Positions 1 to 8,832 of a stretch of DNA of 64,000 bases are shown here, in pieces. Each line of letters opens with the position of its first letter. The stretch's first letter is position 1. The notes below the pieces were generated by a model. It searched no databases and was not told the origin of the DNA. It was given only the letters and a program-made list of their open reading frames with translations. The stretch is from Bradyrhizobiaceae bacterium (lineage in GTDB: Bacteria > Pseudomonadota > Alphaproteobacteria > Rhizobiales > Xanthobacteraceae), in assembly GCA_020853885.1 (NCBI GenBank), contig JADYXZ010000019.1, forward strand, positions 1 to 64,000. The letters are read 5' to 3'. Position numbers and translations under genes: made by a program.

Positions 1-209
1 GACCGCTCATCGGCGCGCCGCTCGTGCTCCTCGTCGCCGATACGCTGCGCGTCACCTTCACCTCCGAGGTGAACCGCGCGATCTTCAGCATCGTGGTGAT
101 CGTCATCGCCCTGTTCATCCCGGGCGGTGTCATGGGCATGCTCGACTATTGGCGCCGGCGCCGGAAGCGCGTCGAGGCAGCCGCAGTGGCCGAAGAACGC
201 GCGTCCTAG
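1..209 (+). CDS. Branched-chain amino acid ABC transporter permease, C-terminal fragment (LivM-like)
   Basis: This is the 3' end of a gene cut by the window edge; the reading frame starts at base 3. The 68 visible codons have the shape of a LivM C-terminus: a GPLIG-like opening lacking its G, one hydrophobic helix rich in I and V (about residues 25-45), then a basic tail with a run of arginines. LivM permeases export nothing and instead form part of an inner-membrane importer for branched-chain amino acids or aryl acids. The stop codon at 207-209 overlaps the stop of the convergent GMC oxidoreductase gene by two bases. Only the tail is visible, so the family call is moderate and no substrate can be given. 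Confidence 0.6.
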   Translation, partial: PLIGAPLVLLVADTLRVTFTSEVNRAIFSIVVIVIALFIPGGVMGMLDYWRRRRKRVEAAAVAEERAS

Positions 210-1885
210 GCGGTCGTGCTGGACTTGATGAGGTCCGCCGCGCGCTCGGCCACCATGATGGTTGGCAGGTTGGTGTTGGCGGCGGGAATGCGCGGCATGA
301 CCGACGCATCGACCACGCGCAGATTCTGCACGCCATAGACGCGGCAGGTGCTGTCGACGACCGCCATCGGATCGTCCTTGCGGCCGATGGCGCAGGTGCC
401 CGACGGGTGCGCCATGGGCACGGCGGCGCCCAGAATTTCGGCGTCCGTCAGCGGCGACCGGCCGTGCCGGTTCGCGAACCAGCGGCCCGGACGGATGGCC
501 GGCCCGATCAGCGCGCGACTCAGCGGTGCGGGCAGGTTCAGCGCCACTTTCGCCGCCGCCGCAAGCAATCCGCCCACGAGCCCCTGCCGGTTGAACTGGT
601 TCAACGCCATGGTCGGCGGTAGCAGGAACGCGTCGCTGTAGGAATTTGCGACGGCGGGATCGAGGAGGAGCGTCTCCACCAGGCGGCCCGCCTTCGCCAT
701 GCGCGGCGCGTCGCGCGGGTCCTCCAGCATGCGGAAGTCGATGTTCGGCGGCGTCGCGGCGTCCGGGGTCGCGAGCGTCACCGAGCCGCGCGAGTAGGGC
801 GCATAGAGCGCTGCGCCAAGCATCGCGAGATCGGGGCCGTAGGAGCGCGGGCTCACGCGGCCGAAGATGAAGATGAGCATGTCCGCCTCGGTGCCGCCTT
901 CGAGGCCCGATGACTGCCGGATTCCAGCGATGGCGAAGCGCCGCAGCTGCGAGGCAAGTCGCGAGCGCGGCGGCAGCGTCACCGCGAAATGCAGATAGGG
1001 ATGGTTCTGCAGGTTGCGGCCGACGCCGCGCCGGTCGGCGACCGGCGTGATCCCGAGCCGCTTCAGTTCCTCCGCCGGGCCGACGCCCGCGCGCAGAAGG
1101 ATGGCCGGAGAGTGGATCGCCCCCGCGCTGAGCACGACTTCCCGTGCATCGATCCGGATCGTTTCGCCGCCGCGCTCGACGACTGCGCCACAGGCCCGTG
1201 TGCCGTCGAAGTGCAGCGCCGTGACGCGCGCCTCCGTTATGATCGCGAGGTTGCTCCGCTTGCGGACGGATTGCGTGAGGTAGCAGCTCGGGCTGGTCGA
1301 GCGGATGTCGCCGCTCTGGCTCACCGGCATCGGGAAGAAGCCGTCGCCGGGGTTCTCGTTGATGTCGGGCACGATGGGCAGGCCGCGCGTGACGGCCGCA
1401 CGCTCCATCGCCGTGACGAAGCCCGGCCACTCGTTCGCGGGAATGCGGCGGATCGTGTAGGGCCGGGCCGCGCTCTGGCTTTGGTCGCGGTCGAGATCGT
1501 TCTCGGCCTTGCGGAAATACCGGACGACGTCGCTCCAGCCCCAGCCTTCGGCGCCGGCCGCCGCCCACGCATCATAGTCGGACGGCATGCCGCGCAACGC
1601 GACGAGTCCCATCACGCTCGATCCGCCGCCCATGACGCGCGCCTGCGGGAACGGATGCAGCGCGCCGTCGGCAAAGCGGGCGGCCTCGAGCTTCGGCCAG
1701 AAATAATTCGGGTTGAGCGCCGAACTGGGAAACGTGTCGACGATGTCGGCTGGCGTGGCTTGCGGCGGCGTGTCGGGCCCGGCCTCGACGAGCAGCACCC
1801 GCGTTGCCGGGTCCTCCGACAGGCGCGCGGCGAGCGTGGCGCCGGCGCTCCCTCCACCGACGATCAGGAAATCGGGGTTGTCCAT
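206..1885 (-). CDS. GMC family FAD-dependent oxidoreductase (choline/alcohol dehydrogenase type)
   Basis: The 559-residue product opens directly on the FAD Rossmann motif (DFLIVGGGSAGATLAARL), so I chose the ATG at 1885 rather than an upstream extension without family similarity. It also shows the first GMC signature around RVMGGGSSVMG, the second around LSAGAIHSPAILLRAGVGP, and a C-terminal catalytic region with HPSGT and a downstream AANTNLPT (the conserved His/Asn pair). The length is normal for GMC enzymes. They oxidise an alcohol using FAD; the substrate here is unknown. It is the last gene of the operon starting at 8753, behind an alpha/beta hydrolase, which suggests oxidation of an alcohol released by hydrolysis. 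Confidence 0.9.
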   Translation of the reverse strand: MDNPDFLIVGGGSAGATLAARLSEDPATRVLLVEAGPDTPPQATPADIVDTFPSSALNPNYFWPKLEAARFADGALHPFPQARVMGGGSSVMGLVALRGMPSDYDAWAAAGAEGWGWSDVVRYFRKAENDLDRDQSQSAARPYTIRRIPANEWPGFVTAMERAAVTRGLPIVPDINENPGDGFFPMPVSQSGDIRSTSPSCYLTQSVRKRSNLAIITEARVTALHFDGTRACGAVVERGGETIRIDAREVVLSAGAIHSPAILLRAGVGPAEELKRLGITPVADRRGVGRNLQNHPYLHFAVTLPPRSRLASQLRRFAIAGIRQSSGLEGGTEADMLIFIFGRVSPRSYGPDLAMLGAALYAPYSRGSVTLATPDAATPPNIDFRMLEDPRDAPRMAKAGRLVETLLLDPAVANSYSDAFLLPPTMALNQFNRQGLVGGLLAAAAKVALNLPAPLSRALIGPAIRPGRWFANRHGRSPLTDAEILGAAVPMAHPSGTCAIGRKDDPMAVVDSTCRVYGVQNLRVVDASVMPRIPAANTNLPTIMVAERAADLIKSSTTA

Positions 1886-1956
1886 GTTCAGCAGTACCCT
1901 TCGGGCAGGAATGAAAATCGTATCGCACCATCCGCGCGAAACAAGTTGATTGGTGA

Positions 1957-3072
1957 CTAGCCGCCACGTGCACCGAGCTGTTCGGCCATCCAGTCGGCGG
2001 TCCGCGTGCGCCACTTGTAGGCGCGGTTGTTCGCTACGTGGTTGCCGTCCTCGATCAGCAGCAGTTCCACCGGCCCCTTTGCCTCGCGCGCGAGCCGCTC
2101 GGCGTCGCGCCAAGGGATCACGCGGTCGAGCTTCGCCCCGAGCACGAACAGCGGGCAGGCGATCCGCTCGGCGATGCCCTTCAGCGACAGCGTCGCCGCG
2201 TGGCGTTTCGCCTCTTCCATGGTTGCCCAATGGCTGCGCACGCGGAACGCCTCGCGCGTCAATTCAGGCAGTCCGTCCCACGCGTCGGCCCAGTCGTAGG
2301 GACCGCACAGCGCGATGCACGCCTTGATGCGCTTCTCGAAGGCCGCCGACCGCGGCGCGTAGTAGCCGCCGAGGCTCACGCCCCAAAGGCCGACCCGCGA
2401 CGTGTCGAGATCGCTGCGCGCCTCGATTGCGTCGGCAACGGCCTTCACCGCCGCCTCGAAGTCGCCGCGGATCGCAAAGTTGTACTCGGCTTCGCCCTGG
2501 CCCGGCCCGTCGAAGCAGAGCGTCGCCACCCCGCGAGCGAGGAACGGCTGCTCGTAGGCGTCGGTCTCTTCCTTGGTGGAGTCGAGGCCGCAGCACATGA
2601 TCATGACCGGCGGCTTTTCCACGCCGTCGGGCTTGCGCAGGATGCCGTAGAGATGCTTGCCCGCGTAGGGGATTTCGACGCGCTCACCGGCAGGCCGCAT
2701 GTGCGGCAGCGCGAGGTTCTTGCATTCGACCGCCTTGCGGTGCGCGGCCTGCATCTGCGGGATGTCGTGCACGAACAGGAACTTGCCGAAATGATAATAG
2801 ACCGCCGCACGGCTGAGATGCTCGCCGGCGCTCAGGAATTTCCGCTTGGCGAGCGCATCGCGGCCCAACTGCTCATGCACGGCCGCCCGCTCGGACCAGG
2901 CGCGGCACCAGTCGTCCCAGCGCGTGATCGAGCCCGTGATCTCCTCGAAATCGGCGAGCGCGACACCGTTCGCCACAAAACGCGGCCCCCAATGCGCCGC
3001 CGCGGACTTCACGCGGGCGTCCTGCACGACTGGAGAGTTTTGTTGCGGCTTGTTCACGGATGCTCCCGCCAT
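1957..3072 (-). CDS. Alpha/beta hydrolase, FrsA / 2,6-dihydropseudooxynicotine hydrolase-like
   Basis: The product has 371 residues. An N-terminal helical region of about 150 residues precedes a canonical alpha/beta hydrolase core. The nucleophile elbow is GVSLGG, the acid is likely Asp in GAKLDRVIPW, and the His is in DGNHVANN. The DGPGQGE strand ahead of the elbow is typical of this FrsA-like subgroup, which includes hydrolases that cleave C-C or ester bonds of bulky substrates. The ATG at 3072 lies 11 bp after the upstream permease stop. A paralogue of the same architecture sits in the TRAP operon (10967-12211). The substrate is unknown; position between the ABC transporter genes and a GMC oxidoreductase suggests early breakdown of the imported compound. 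Confidence 0.85.
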   Translation of the reverse strand: MAGASVNKPQQNSPVVQDARVKSAAAHWGPRFVANGVALADFEEITGSITRWDDWCRAWSERAAVHEQLGRDALAKRKFLSAGEHLSRAAVYYHFGKFLFVHDIPQMQAAHRKAVECKNLALPHMRPAGERVEIPYAGKHLYGILRKPDGVEKPPVMIMCCGLDSTKEETDAYEQPFLARGVATLCFDGPGQGEAEYNFAIRGDFEAAVKAVADAIEARSDLDTSRVGLWGVSLGGYYAPRSAAFEKRIKACIALCGPYDWADAWDGLPELTREAFRVRSHWATMEEAKRHAATLSLKGIAERIACPLFVLGAKLDRVIPWRDAERLAREAKGPVELLLIEDGNHVANNRAYKWRTRTADWMAEQLGARGG

Positions 3073-3082
3073 TCTGCTTCTG

Positions 3083-3895
3083 TCAGTCGCGCGCTTCGTC
3101 CCGGCGATACCACGGCAGCAGCCAGCGCGTGCCCCGCGAAAGCAGGAGCTCGAACAGGACGCCCACGATCGCCAGCATCGCCACGGCCACGAACGCCTCG
3201 CTGTGTTTGAACGTGCGCGTATTATAGAGGATGTAGTAGCCGAGCCCCGGGATTGCCGCATAGAACTCCGCGACGACCGCGCCGATCAGCGCGCGGCCGG
3301 CGGCGAGCTTCAGCCCCGCGATCAGATACGGCACGGACGAGGGCAGCACGACGTCGAATAGGCGCGACCATCCCGAGCCGCGGAAGGAGCGCGACACTTC
3401 GATGTATTCCGGCGGCACGGCGCGCGCGCCGTCCGACACGTTGATGATGATGGCGAAGACCGCGGCGAACACCACGGTCGCGAGCCGCGCATCGCCCGTA
3501 TAGCCGAAGAAGAGTGTCAAGAGCGGCAGGATCGCCACCATCGGCATGGCGAACAGCCCGCTGACATAAAGCTGCAAAAAGCGCTCGACCGCCGGCACGC
3601 GGCCGATGGCGAGGCCGATCGTGGTGCCGAGCACGACGGCAAACGCGAGCCCCTGCACGACCGCGCCGAGCGTCTGTCCCGCCGCAAGCCATAACCCCGG
3701 ATCGGTGACGACCGCCGGGAACACGGCGACGATCCGGCTCGGCCGCGCCACGAACGCCGGCGCCCACAGGCGGACCGCGAGCTCCCAGATCGCCACGATG
3801 GCAATGCCGGCGGCGATGCGCGCCGTGGCCTCGGGGCTCAACCACGCGCGCAGGCCCGAGCGCGGCGGGGAGAGCGAAGCGTCCTGCGCGCTCAT
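3083..3895 (-). CDS. ABC transporter permease (SsuC/TauC family)
   Basis: The 270-residue inner-membrane protein has about six hydrophobic segments and the BPD_transp_1 fold. The coupling-helix region reads around EVSRSFRGSGWSRLFDVVLP, the EAA-like loop that contacts the ATPase. It overlaps the preceding permease gene by 4 bp (ATGA), so the two are translationally coupled and probably pair as a heterodimer with the ATPase encoded at 5846-6682. The family imports sulfonates, nitrate, pyrimidine precursors, phthalates and other small anions; the actual solute is not deducible from sequence. Confidence 0.9.
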   Translation of the reverse strand: MSAQDASLSPPRSGLRAWLSPEATARIAAGIAIVAIWELAVRLWAPAFVARPSRIVAVFPAVVTDPGLWLAAGQTLGAVVQGLAFAVVLGTTIGLAIGRVPAVERFLQLYVSGLFAMPMVAILPLLTLFFGYTGDARLATVVFAAVFAIIINVSDGARAVPPEYIEVSRSFRGSGWSRLFDVVLPSSVPYLIAGLKLAAGRALIGAVVAEFYAAIPGLGYYILYNTRTFKHSEAFVAVAMLAIVGVLFELLLSRGTRWLLPWYRRDEARD

Positions 3896-4659
3896 CGGTT
3901 CAGCCCCCGCCAGGCGGTGAAGCGGTTCTCAAGCGCGCGGCCGATTCCCATCAAGAGCACGCCGAGGATGGTGACGACGAGGATCGAGCCATAGAGCCCC
4001 GGCACGTCGAAGTCGCGCTCGCTCTGCATGATGAGGAGACCGATCCCGGTGCCCGACAGGAAGAACTCGCCAGCGACCAGCCCCACAAGCCCGCGGCCGA
4101 TCCCCTGGCGGATGCCGGTCATCGAATAGGGAAGGGTGTGGGGAACGAGCACGTCGCGCCAGATGCCCCACTCGCCCGAGCGGAACGACTGCGCGACTTC
4201 AAGCATCTCGGGCTTCAGGCTGCGCGCGCCTTCCACCGTGTTGTAGAGGATCGAGAAGAAGGCGAACAGGAAAACGACCAGCGCTTTCGGTGCGAAGCCG
4301 AATCCCATCATCGACATGATGAAGGGAATGAGCGCCACCATCGGCGTCGCGTAGAGCACCATAATGTAGCTCTCGAGGCCGACGCGCAGGAGCCGCACGC
4401 GCGCGAGCAGAAGCCCCAAGCTTATGCCGACGACGATCGCCGCGCCGAGGCCCGTCAGATAGACGAGCGTGGAGCTCGCCAGCGCCCGCCCGAGCGCGCC
4501 GGATTGCACCATGCCGGCGATCGCGTCGATGGTCGCGGTGAACGACGCCAGAAACGCGGGGTTGGTCCGGCTGGCGATCAACTGCCAGATGATCGCACCG
4601 GCGGCGAGCGCGACTGCATAGGTCGCGTAGCGGGCCAGACCGGACTTGTCTTGCAGCAT
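3892..4659 (-). CDS. ABC transporter permease (SsuC/TauC family), second subunit
   Basis: The 255-residue product is a BPD_transp_1 permease with about six membrane helices and an EAA-type loop (EVAQSFRSGEWGIWRDVLVP). The frame extends upstream to 4728, but that extension runs into the palindromic repeat at 4675-4770, so the ATG at 4659 (MLQDKSG) is preferred. Its 3' end overlaps the next permease by ATGA. It resembles the companion permease enough to be an ancient duplicate. It probably forms a heterodimeric channel with the 3083-3895 product, fed by the binding protein encoded at 4796-5794. Confidence 0.88.
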   Translation of the reverse strand: MLQDKSGLARYATYAVALAAGAIIWQLIASRTNPAFLASFTATIDAIAGMVQSGALGRALASSTLVYLTGLGAAIVVGISLGLLLARVRLLRVGLESYIMVLYATPMVALIPFIMSMMGFGFAPKALVVFLFAFFSILYNTVEGARSLKPEMLEVAQSFRSGEWGIWRDVLVPHTLPYSMTGIRQGIGRGLVGLVAGEFFLSGTGIGLLIMQSERDFDVPGLYGSILVVTILGVLLMGIGRALENRFTAWRGLNR

Positions 4660-4674
4660 GGATTCGAACCCGCG

Positions 4675-4770
4675 CCTCATCCTTCGAGACGTCCGATCAC
4701 CTCGTCCAGAGGAGCCGTGCGTAAGCACGGCGTCTCGAAGGACGAGGTGATCGGCCTCCTCAGGATGAGG
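4675..4770. repeat. Palindromic intergenic repeat inside an operon
   Basis: Nested inverted repeats lie between the binding-protein stop (4796) and the permease start (4659). The outer arms are CCTCATCCT (4675-4683) and AGGATGAGG (4762-4770). The middle arms are CGATCACCTCGTCC (4694-4707) and GGACGAGGTGATCG (4740-4753), a perfect 14-bp match. The inner hairpin is GCCGTGC-GTAA-GCACGGC (4714-4731). TCCTTCGAGACG (4680-4691) can alternatively pair with CGTCTCGAAGGA (4731-4742). This looks like a REP/BIME-type element of the kind I associate with Bradyrhizobium relatives. In RNA it would fold strongly and could protect or attenuate the operon transcript. Confidence 0.8.
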
Positions 4771-4795
4771 CGCATTGCGATTGCCAGCCTGCCGG

Positions 4796-5794
4796 TTACT
4801 TCACCAGCTTCACGGCTTCCTCGTAGACTGAAAGATCGACGACACCCGCGTAAGGCACCGGGTCGCCCTTGATGTTGCCGACCTTTTTCTGTGTCGCAAT
4901 GATGGAGTCGACGTTCTCCTTCTTGAGGCCGTGTTCGCGCGGCCAGAACTCCATCTTGACGTACTGCTCGATCGCCCATTTGGCGTCCGGCTCGCTGCGG
5001 CTGGTGGGGGCGGCGGCCTTGGCGACCGCGTCGATGTTCTTCGGGTCGCGCATGAAGCGTTCCGCCTCGATATAGGCGGCGACGATCTTGACGAGGTCGG
5101 CGCGCTTCTCGGCGATCATCTTTTTGGAAGTGACGAGCGCGAGATAGTGATTGATCTTCTGCACGTCGTTGATGTCGACGATGGGGATCACTTTCTTCTT
5201 GGATTCCCGTTCGATGATGGGCACGTCATCAATATGCAGGACGCCGACCGGAATCTGGCCGGAGATCATGGCCGTCAGCACGTTCGCGCTGAGCGGTACC
5301 TGCTGGGTCTCCTCGGCCTTCAGGTTGCACTGGCGCAGCATGACGTTGAGCGCAATCGAGCGGGCGCCGCCGAGGCTGTCCACGCCCACCGGCTTGCCCT
5401 TCACGTCCTCGCACTTGGTGATGCCCGGATCGAGCGAACCGATCAGCCAGTCCGGCTTCTCGTAGCCGTAGATCATCGCAAGGCCGGCGTCGGGATTGTT
5501 CGAGACCATCGTCACGACGAGCGGCGACGGCGACATGGAGAGCTGAATGTTGCCCGAGGCGACGGCGCGCGCAGCCGCGGCGCCGCTGTCGAACGGTCGC
5601 AGGGTCACGTTCACGCCGTGCTTCTTGAAGAGGCCTTGCTGCTCGGCGACATAAGCCTGCGTGTTCACGAATACGGGCGGAATGCCGGGCAGTCCGATCG
5701 TGTAGGTGTCCTGTGCGGTCGCATTTCCGGCCAGGCCCGTTGCGGCCGCCGTGATGACGAAGGACGCAAGAAGCGCCCGGGATTTCCTGTGCAT
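4796..5794 (-). CDS. ABC transporter substrate-binding protein (NMT1/TauA-like), periplasmic
   Basis: The 332-residue protein begins with a clear Sec signal peptide: MHRKSR, a hydrophobic stretch, and cleavage near NATAQ-DTYTIG. The mature part has the NMT1/SBP_bac family layout, including QAYVAEQQGLFKKHG near the N-terminus, a binding-pocket region around VASGNIQLSMS, and VGVDSLGGARSIALN. A GGGAGG-type ribosome-binding site precedes the ATG. It delivers an unidentified small organic anion to the two permeases and the ATPase encoded beside it. The divergent lone binding-protein gene at 8833-9759 belongs to the same superfamily. Confidence 0.9.
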   Translation of the reverse strand: MHRKSRALLASFVITAAATGLAGNATAQDTYTIGLPGIPPVFVNTQAYVAEQQGLFKKHGVNVTLRPFDSGAAAARAVASGNIQLSMSPSPLVVTMVSNNPDAGLAMIYGYEKPDWLIGSLDPGITKCEDVKGKPVGVDSLGGARSIALNVMLRQCNLKAEETQQVPLSANVLTAMISGQIPVGVLHIDDVPIIERESKKKVIPIVDINDVQKINHYLALVTSKKMIAEKRADLVKIVAAYIEAERFMRDPKNIDAVAKAAAPTSRSEPDAKWAIEQYVKMEFWPREHGLKKENVDSIIATQKKVGNIKGDPVPYAGVVDLSVYEEAVKLVK

Positions 5795-5845
5795 GCTGTC
5801 TCCTCCCTTTATCCGTCGTTGCGGATGCTTGTGATTTGAACCTCG

Positions 5846-6682
5846 TCAACGCTGCAATTGCAGTTCCGCCGCCCTCGCTTCGTCCATCAGTGTCGTCCAC
5901 ACGTGCTCACGCAGTTGCGCGAAGTGGGGATGCATCAACGTTTCGCGCGTGCGCGGGTGCGGCAGGTCCACCTCGATGATCTCGAACACGCCGGCCGGCC
6001 GGCCCTTGAGCACGACGACCCGGTGGCCCATCAGCACCGCTTCCTCGATCGAATGGGTAACGAACACCATGCTGGTCGGTCGCACTTCCCAGATGCGCAG
6101 CAACTCGAATTGCAGGATTTCCCGCGTCTGCGCGTCCACCGCCGCGAACGGCTCGTCCATGAGGAGCACGCTCGGCTCGATCGCGAGCGCCCGCGCGAGC
6201 CCGCAGCGCTGCTGCATGCCGCCGGAGAGCTGGTAGGGGTAAGCGTCCTCGAAGCCGGCGAGGCCCACGAGCTTGATGAAGCGCGGCACGCGCTCGCGGA
6301 TCTCCGCTTTCGACGCGCCGGCAAGCCGCAGCCCGTAGGCGACGTTGTTGAACACCGTCTTCCAGGGAAACAGCCCGAACTGCTGGAACACCATCGCGAC
6401 GCCGGGCAGCGGCGCCGTCACCTCGACACCGGAGATTTCCACCTTGCCCGAGGAAGGCGCGATCAGTCCGTCGATGCAGCGGAGCAGCGTAGTCTTTCCG
6501 CATCCCGAAGGGCCGACGATGGCGACGATTTCCCGGTCGCCGACGTCGACATTGACGTTGCGAAAAACCTCGAGCGCGCCGTAGCGCTTCGCAAGGCCCT
6601 GCACCCGGATTCGCGCATTTGCACGAGCCGGACTGGCCGAAGGCTCCTTGCGCTCGGCCGCGATCGGGTGAGGAATATTCAA
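5846..6682 (-). CDS. ABC transporter ATP-binding protein (SsuB/TauB family)
   Basis: The 278-residue cytoplasmic ATPase has Walker A GPSGCGKTT, Q-loop VFQQFGLFPW, signature LSGGMQQR, Walker B VLLMDEPFAAVD and switch His in VFVTHSIEEA. All are intact, so it should be active. The start is a TTG at 6682: a GGAG overlapping the end of the upstream gene lies seven bases before it, and there is no suitable ATG ahead of the conserved region. It energises the permease pair encoded downstream. The gap to the AhpD-like gene upstream is only four bases, consistent with one transcript. Confidence 0.9.
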   Translation of the reverse strand: MNIPHPIAAERKEPSASPARANARIRVQGLAKRYGALEVFRNVNVDVGDREIVAIVGPSGCGKTTLLRCIDGLIAPSSGKVEISGVEVTAPLPGVAMVFQQFGLFPWKTVFNNVAYGLRLAGASKAEIRERVPRFIKLVGLAGFEDAYPYQLSGGMQQRCGLARALAIEPSVLLMDEPFAAVDAQTREILQFELLRIWEVRPTSMVFVTHSIEEAVLMGHRVVVLKGRPAGVFEIIEVDLPHPRTRETLMHPHFAQLREHVWTTLMDEARAAELQLQR

Positions 6683-6686
6683 TCGC

Positions 6687-7352
6687 TTACTCCGCTGCCT
6701 GCGGACGCGCGGCGGCCGGCTTTCTTGCCCAGTAGTTCGGATCGGATTTCGCGCGCTTCAGGTCTTCCTCGGTCTCGAATCCCGGCGCCATAGACCCGCT
6801 CTCGCCGGCCATCACCTGATGATGATCGATGTTCAGGATGCGCAGCCAGCGCTGCTGCCCCATCGTGAGCGCGATGAAGTAGCCGATCTCGACGAGCTCC
6901 GGCTCGGAGAAATGCCTGTGCAGCCGCTCCCAGAGCTTGTCGTCGGTCGGCAGATCCCAGGTGATCGCCTCGGCGTAGGAGAGGGCGGCTTTCTGCTTTT
7001 CGCTGAAGCGCGTCGACGACTCGAAATTGATCAGGTCGCGCACGTCGTCTTCCGCGATGCCGGCCTTTGCCGCCTTGATCGAGCGCTGATTGCCGCAGAA
7101 TTCGCACAGCACCGAGCGCGAGACATAGAGCCGGCAGAGTTCCTTGATCGCGTGGTCGGCGACGCCGGTATGGAAGACGTCGCGCCACGAATTCGCGAAC
7201 GACCAGAACACCGCCGGCACGTGCGCGCGCACGGCCTGGCTTTCCGGGCGCGGCGTTCCTTCGCGCCGGCAGCGGTCGAGCTCCGCGAGCATGGCCGGGT
7301 CCTGCAGATTGGCCGGATCGACATAGGAGATGCGCGGCTTGCGTTCTGCCAT
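6687..7352 (-). CDS. Carboxymuconolactone decarboxylase / AhpD-like protein
   Basis: The 221-residue all-helical protein carries an AhpD-type CxxC motif (SVLCEFCGNQ) with a histidine-rich segment near NIDHHQVM later. Family members are either carboxymuconolactone decarboxylases or peroxidase/reductase partners using the CxxC pair; the CxxC favours the latter. The ATG at 7352 follows a GGGAGGAACG ribosome-binding site. It sits between an acyl-CoA dehydrogenase and an ABC ATPase gene, so it probably acts on the same imported compound or handles peroxide made during its oxidation. The precise reaction is unknown. Confidence 0.8.
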   Translation of the reverse strand: MAERKPRISYVDPANLQDPAMLAELDRCRREGTPRPESQAVRAHVPAVFWSFANSWRDVFHTGVADHAIKELCRLYVSRSVLCEFCGNQRSIKAAKAGIAEDDVRDLINFESSTRFSEKQKAALSYAEAITWDLPTDDKLWERLHRHFSEPELVEIGYFIALTMGQQRWLRILNIDHHQVMAGESGSMAPGFETEEDLKRAKSDPNYWARKPAAARPQAAE

Positions 7353-7520
7353 GGACGTTCCTCCCTGATTGATCGTTGTTGTTGCGGACCAACGCCCGCT
7401 TGGTTGACGCGTATGTTGAACCAAGGCCGCCAAGGGATCAATGCGGCTGCCCTCCGGCGCACCGTCCCAACCGGCCCACAAACGGCTGAAATGCGCCGCT
7501 CGGACATGGTCTTGCGCCGC

Positions 7521-8753
7521 TCACTGCTCGGGCCCCGCATATTTGCCGGCCGTCTGCGGGAATAGCGCCTTGACGATCTTGAAGCGCGAGATGTCGGCGG
7601 TCGAATCCGAGTGCAGGAAGATCGCTGCATCGCGAAACAGCTTCTCGATGCCGACCTCGAGCATGGCGCCGTTTCCTCCGTGCAGCTCCATCGCGTGCTG
7701 GCAGACCTTCAGAATCTCCTCGGATGCGAACACCTTGGTCATGTTGCACAACGGATCGGCATCCGCAGCCTTGTTCGTCACCGCGTCGATCGTCCGCGCC
7801 AGCAGCGAGCGCACCGCCTCGATCCGGATCGCCATGTCCGCGAGCCGCCAGGCCACCGCCTGGTGCTTGATGAGGATGCGGCCACCCTGCACGTAATTCT
7901 GGACGTACTCCGACGTCCGCTCGAAGGCGGCGACGCCGACGCCGAGATTCTTCGCCGCCTGGACGATCTTGCCGGGCAGGAAATAGACGCTTGCCTTCTG
8001 CATGGCGTCGTTCTCGGCGAGGATGTGGTCGGCCGGAACGCGGCAATCCTCGAACACAAGTTCGCCGTTGTTCATGAACCGGCCGCCCATGGTCTCGTTG
8101 CAGCGCGCGACCGTGAGGCCGGGCGTGTCGCGCGGCACGACGAATGAGGACGTGCCTTGCAGGATTCCCGCCTTCGGGTTCGTGTTCGCATAGACGACGT
8201 AGAGCCCGGCGTCGTAGCCGTTCGAGATGAACTGCTTGCGGCCGTTGATCACCCATTCGTTGCCCTGCTTCTCGGCGCGCGTCTGCATCGCCGCTTCCGG
8301 CACGTTGTAGGGCAGCCAGCGGTCCGACGCGCCGCGCGGTTCGGTGAGGCAGTGCGCGAACAGCATCTGCGGCTCGTCGACGAGGCGCTTGAACCACTGC
8401 TCCTGCAGGTGGCGCGGCGCGAGATGGCGCAGCAGCACGGCGATCTTCCAGTTCTGCACCAGCTTGTCGGCGAGCCCGCAGTCGCCGCGCGCGATCTCCT
8501 CGGCGATGATCGCGAAGGTCTGCACTTCGGTTTTTGGATCGAGCTCGACGCCGCCGAATTCCTCCGGCACGCCAAGCGCCCGGATGCCGATCCTGTCGGC
8601 GGCCTCCAGAATCTCGGCGGGCAGGCGTCCGTCGGCGTTCATGTCCCACTCGCGCTGCCAATTCTTGCGGATGAAGGGGACGATCACCTCGTCGGCGAAT
8701 GCGCGGCAGGAGTCGCGCATCATGCGTTGCTCTTCGGACAGATTGTAGGACAT
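7521..8753 (-). CDS. Acyl-CoA dehydrogenase family flavoprotein
   Basis: The 410-residue protein has the standard acyl-CoA dehydrogenase layout: N-terminal helical domain (NLSEEQRMMRDSCRAFADE), beta domain with KQFISNGYDAGLYVV, and C-terminal domain with QHAMELHGGNGAMLE. At the place where short- and medium-chain enzymes carry the catalytic Glu (YEGT), this protein reads HSDST, so an Asp replaces it. It is the first gene of the minus-strand operon ending at 206. It should transfer electrons from an acyl-CoA or similar substrate via FAD. The substrate is unknown, and the altered base suggests an unusual one. Confidence 0.88.
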   Translation of the reverse strand: MSYNLSEEQRMMRDSCRAFADEVIVPFIRKNWQREWDMNADGRLPAEILEAADRIGIRALGVPEEFGGVELDPKTEVQTFAIIAEEIARGDCGLADKLVQNWKIAVLLRHLAPRHLQEQWFKRLVDEPQMLFAHCLTEPRGASDRWLPYNVPEAAMQTRAEKQGNEWVINGRKQFISNGYDAGLYVVYANTNPKAGILQGTSSFVVPRDTPGLTVARCNETMGGRFMNNGELVFEDCRVPADHILAENDAMQKASVYFLPGKIVQAAKNLGVGVAAFERTSEYVQNYVQGGRILIKHQAVAWRLADMAIRIEAVRSLLARTIDAVTNKAADADPLCNMTKVFASEEILKVCQHAMELHGGNGAMLEVGIEKLFRDAAIFLHSDSTADISRFKIVKALFPQTAGKYAGPEQ

Positions 8754-8832
8754 GGCGCGTCGAGTCCTTGCCTCGTATTCAGTTCGGTTGGATAGTGGCG
8801 GCAGCGAACATAAGAAAAGAAGCGGGGGAACA

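Noticed and set aside
2038..3210. Plus-strand frame opposite the first alpha/beta hydrolase
   Set aside because: Shadow frame; the minus strand encodes a complete hydrolase with catalytic triad motifs.
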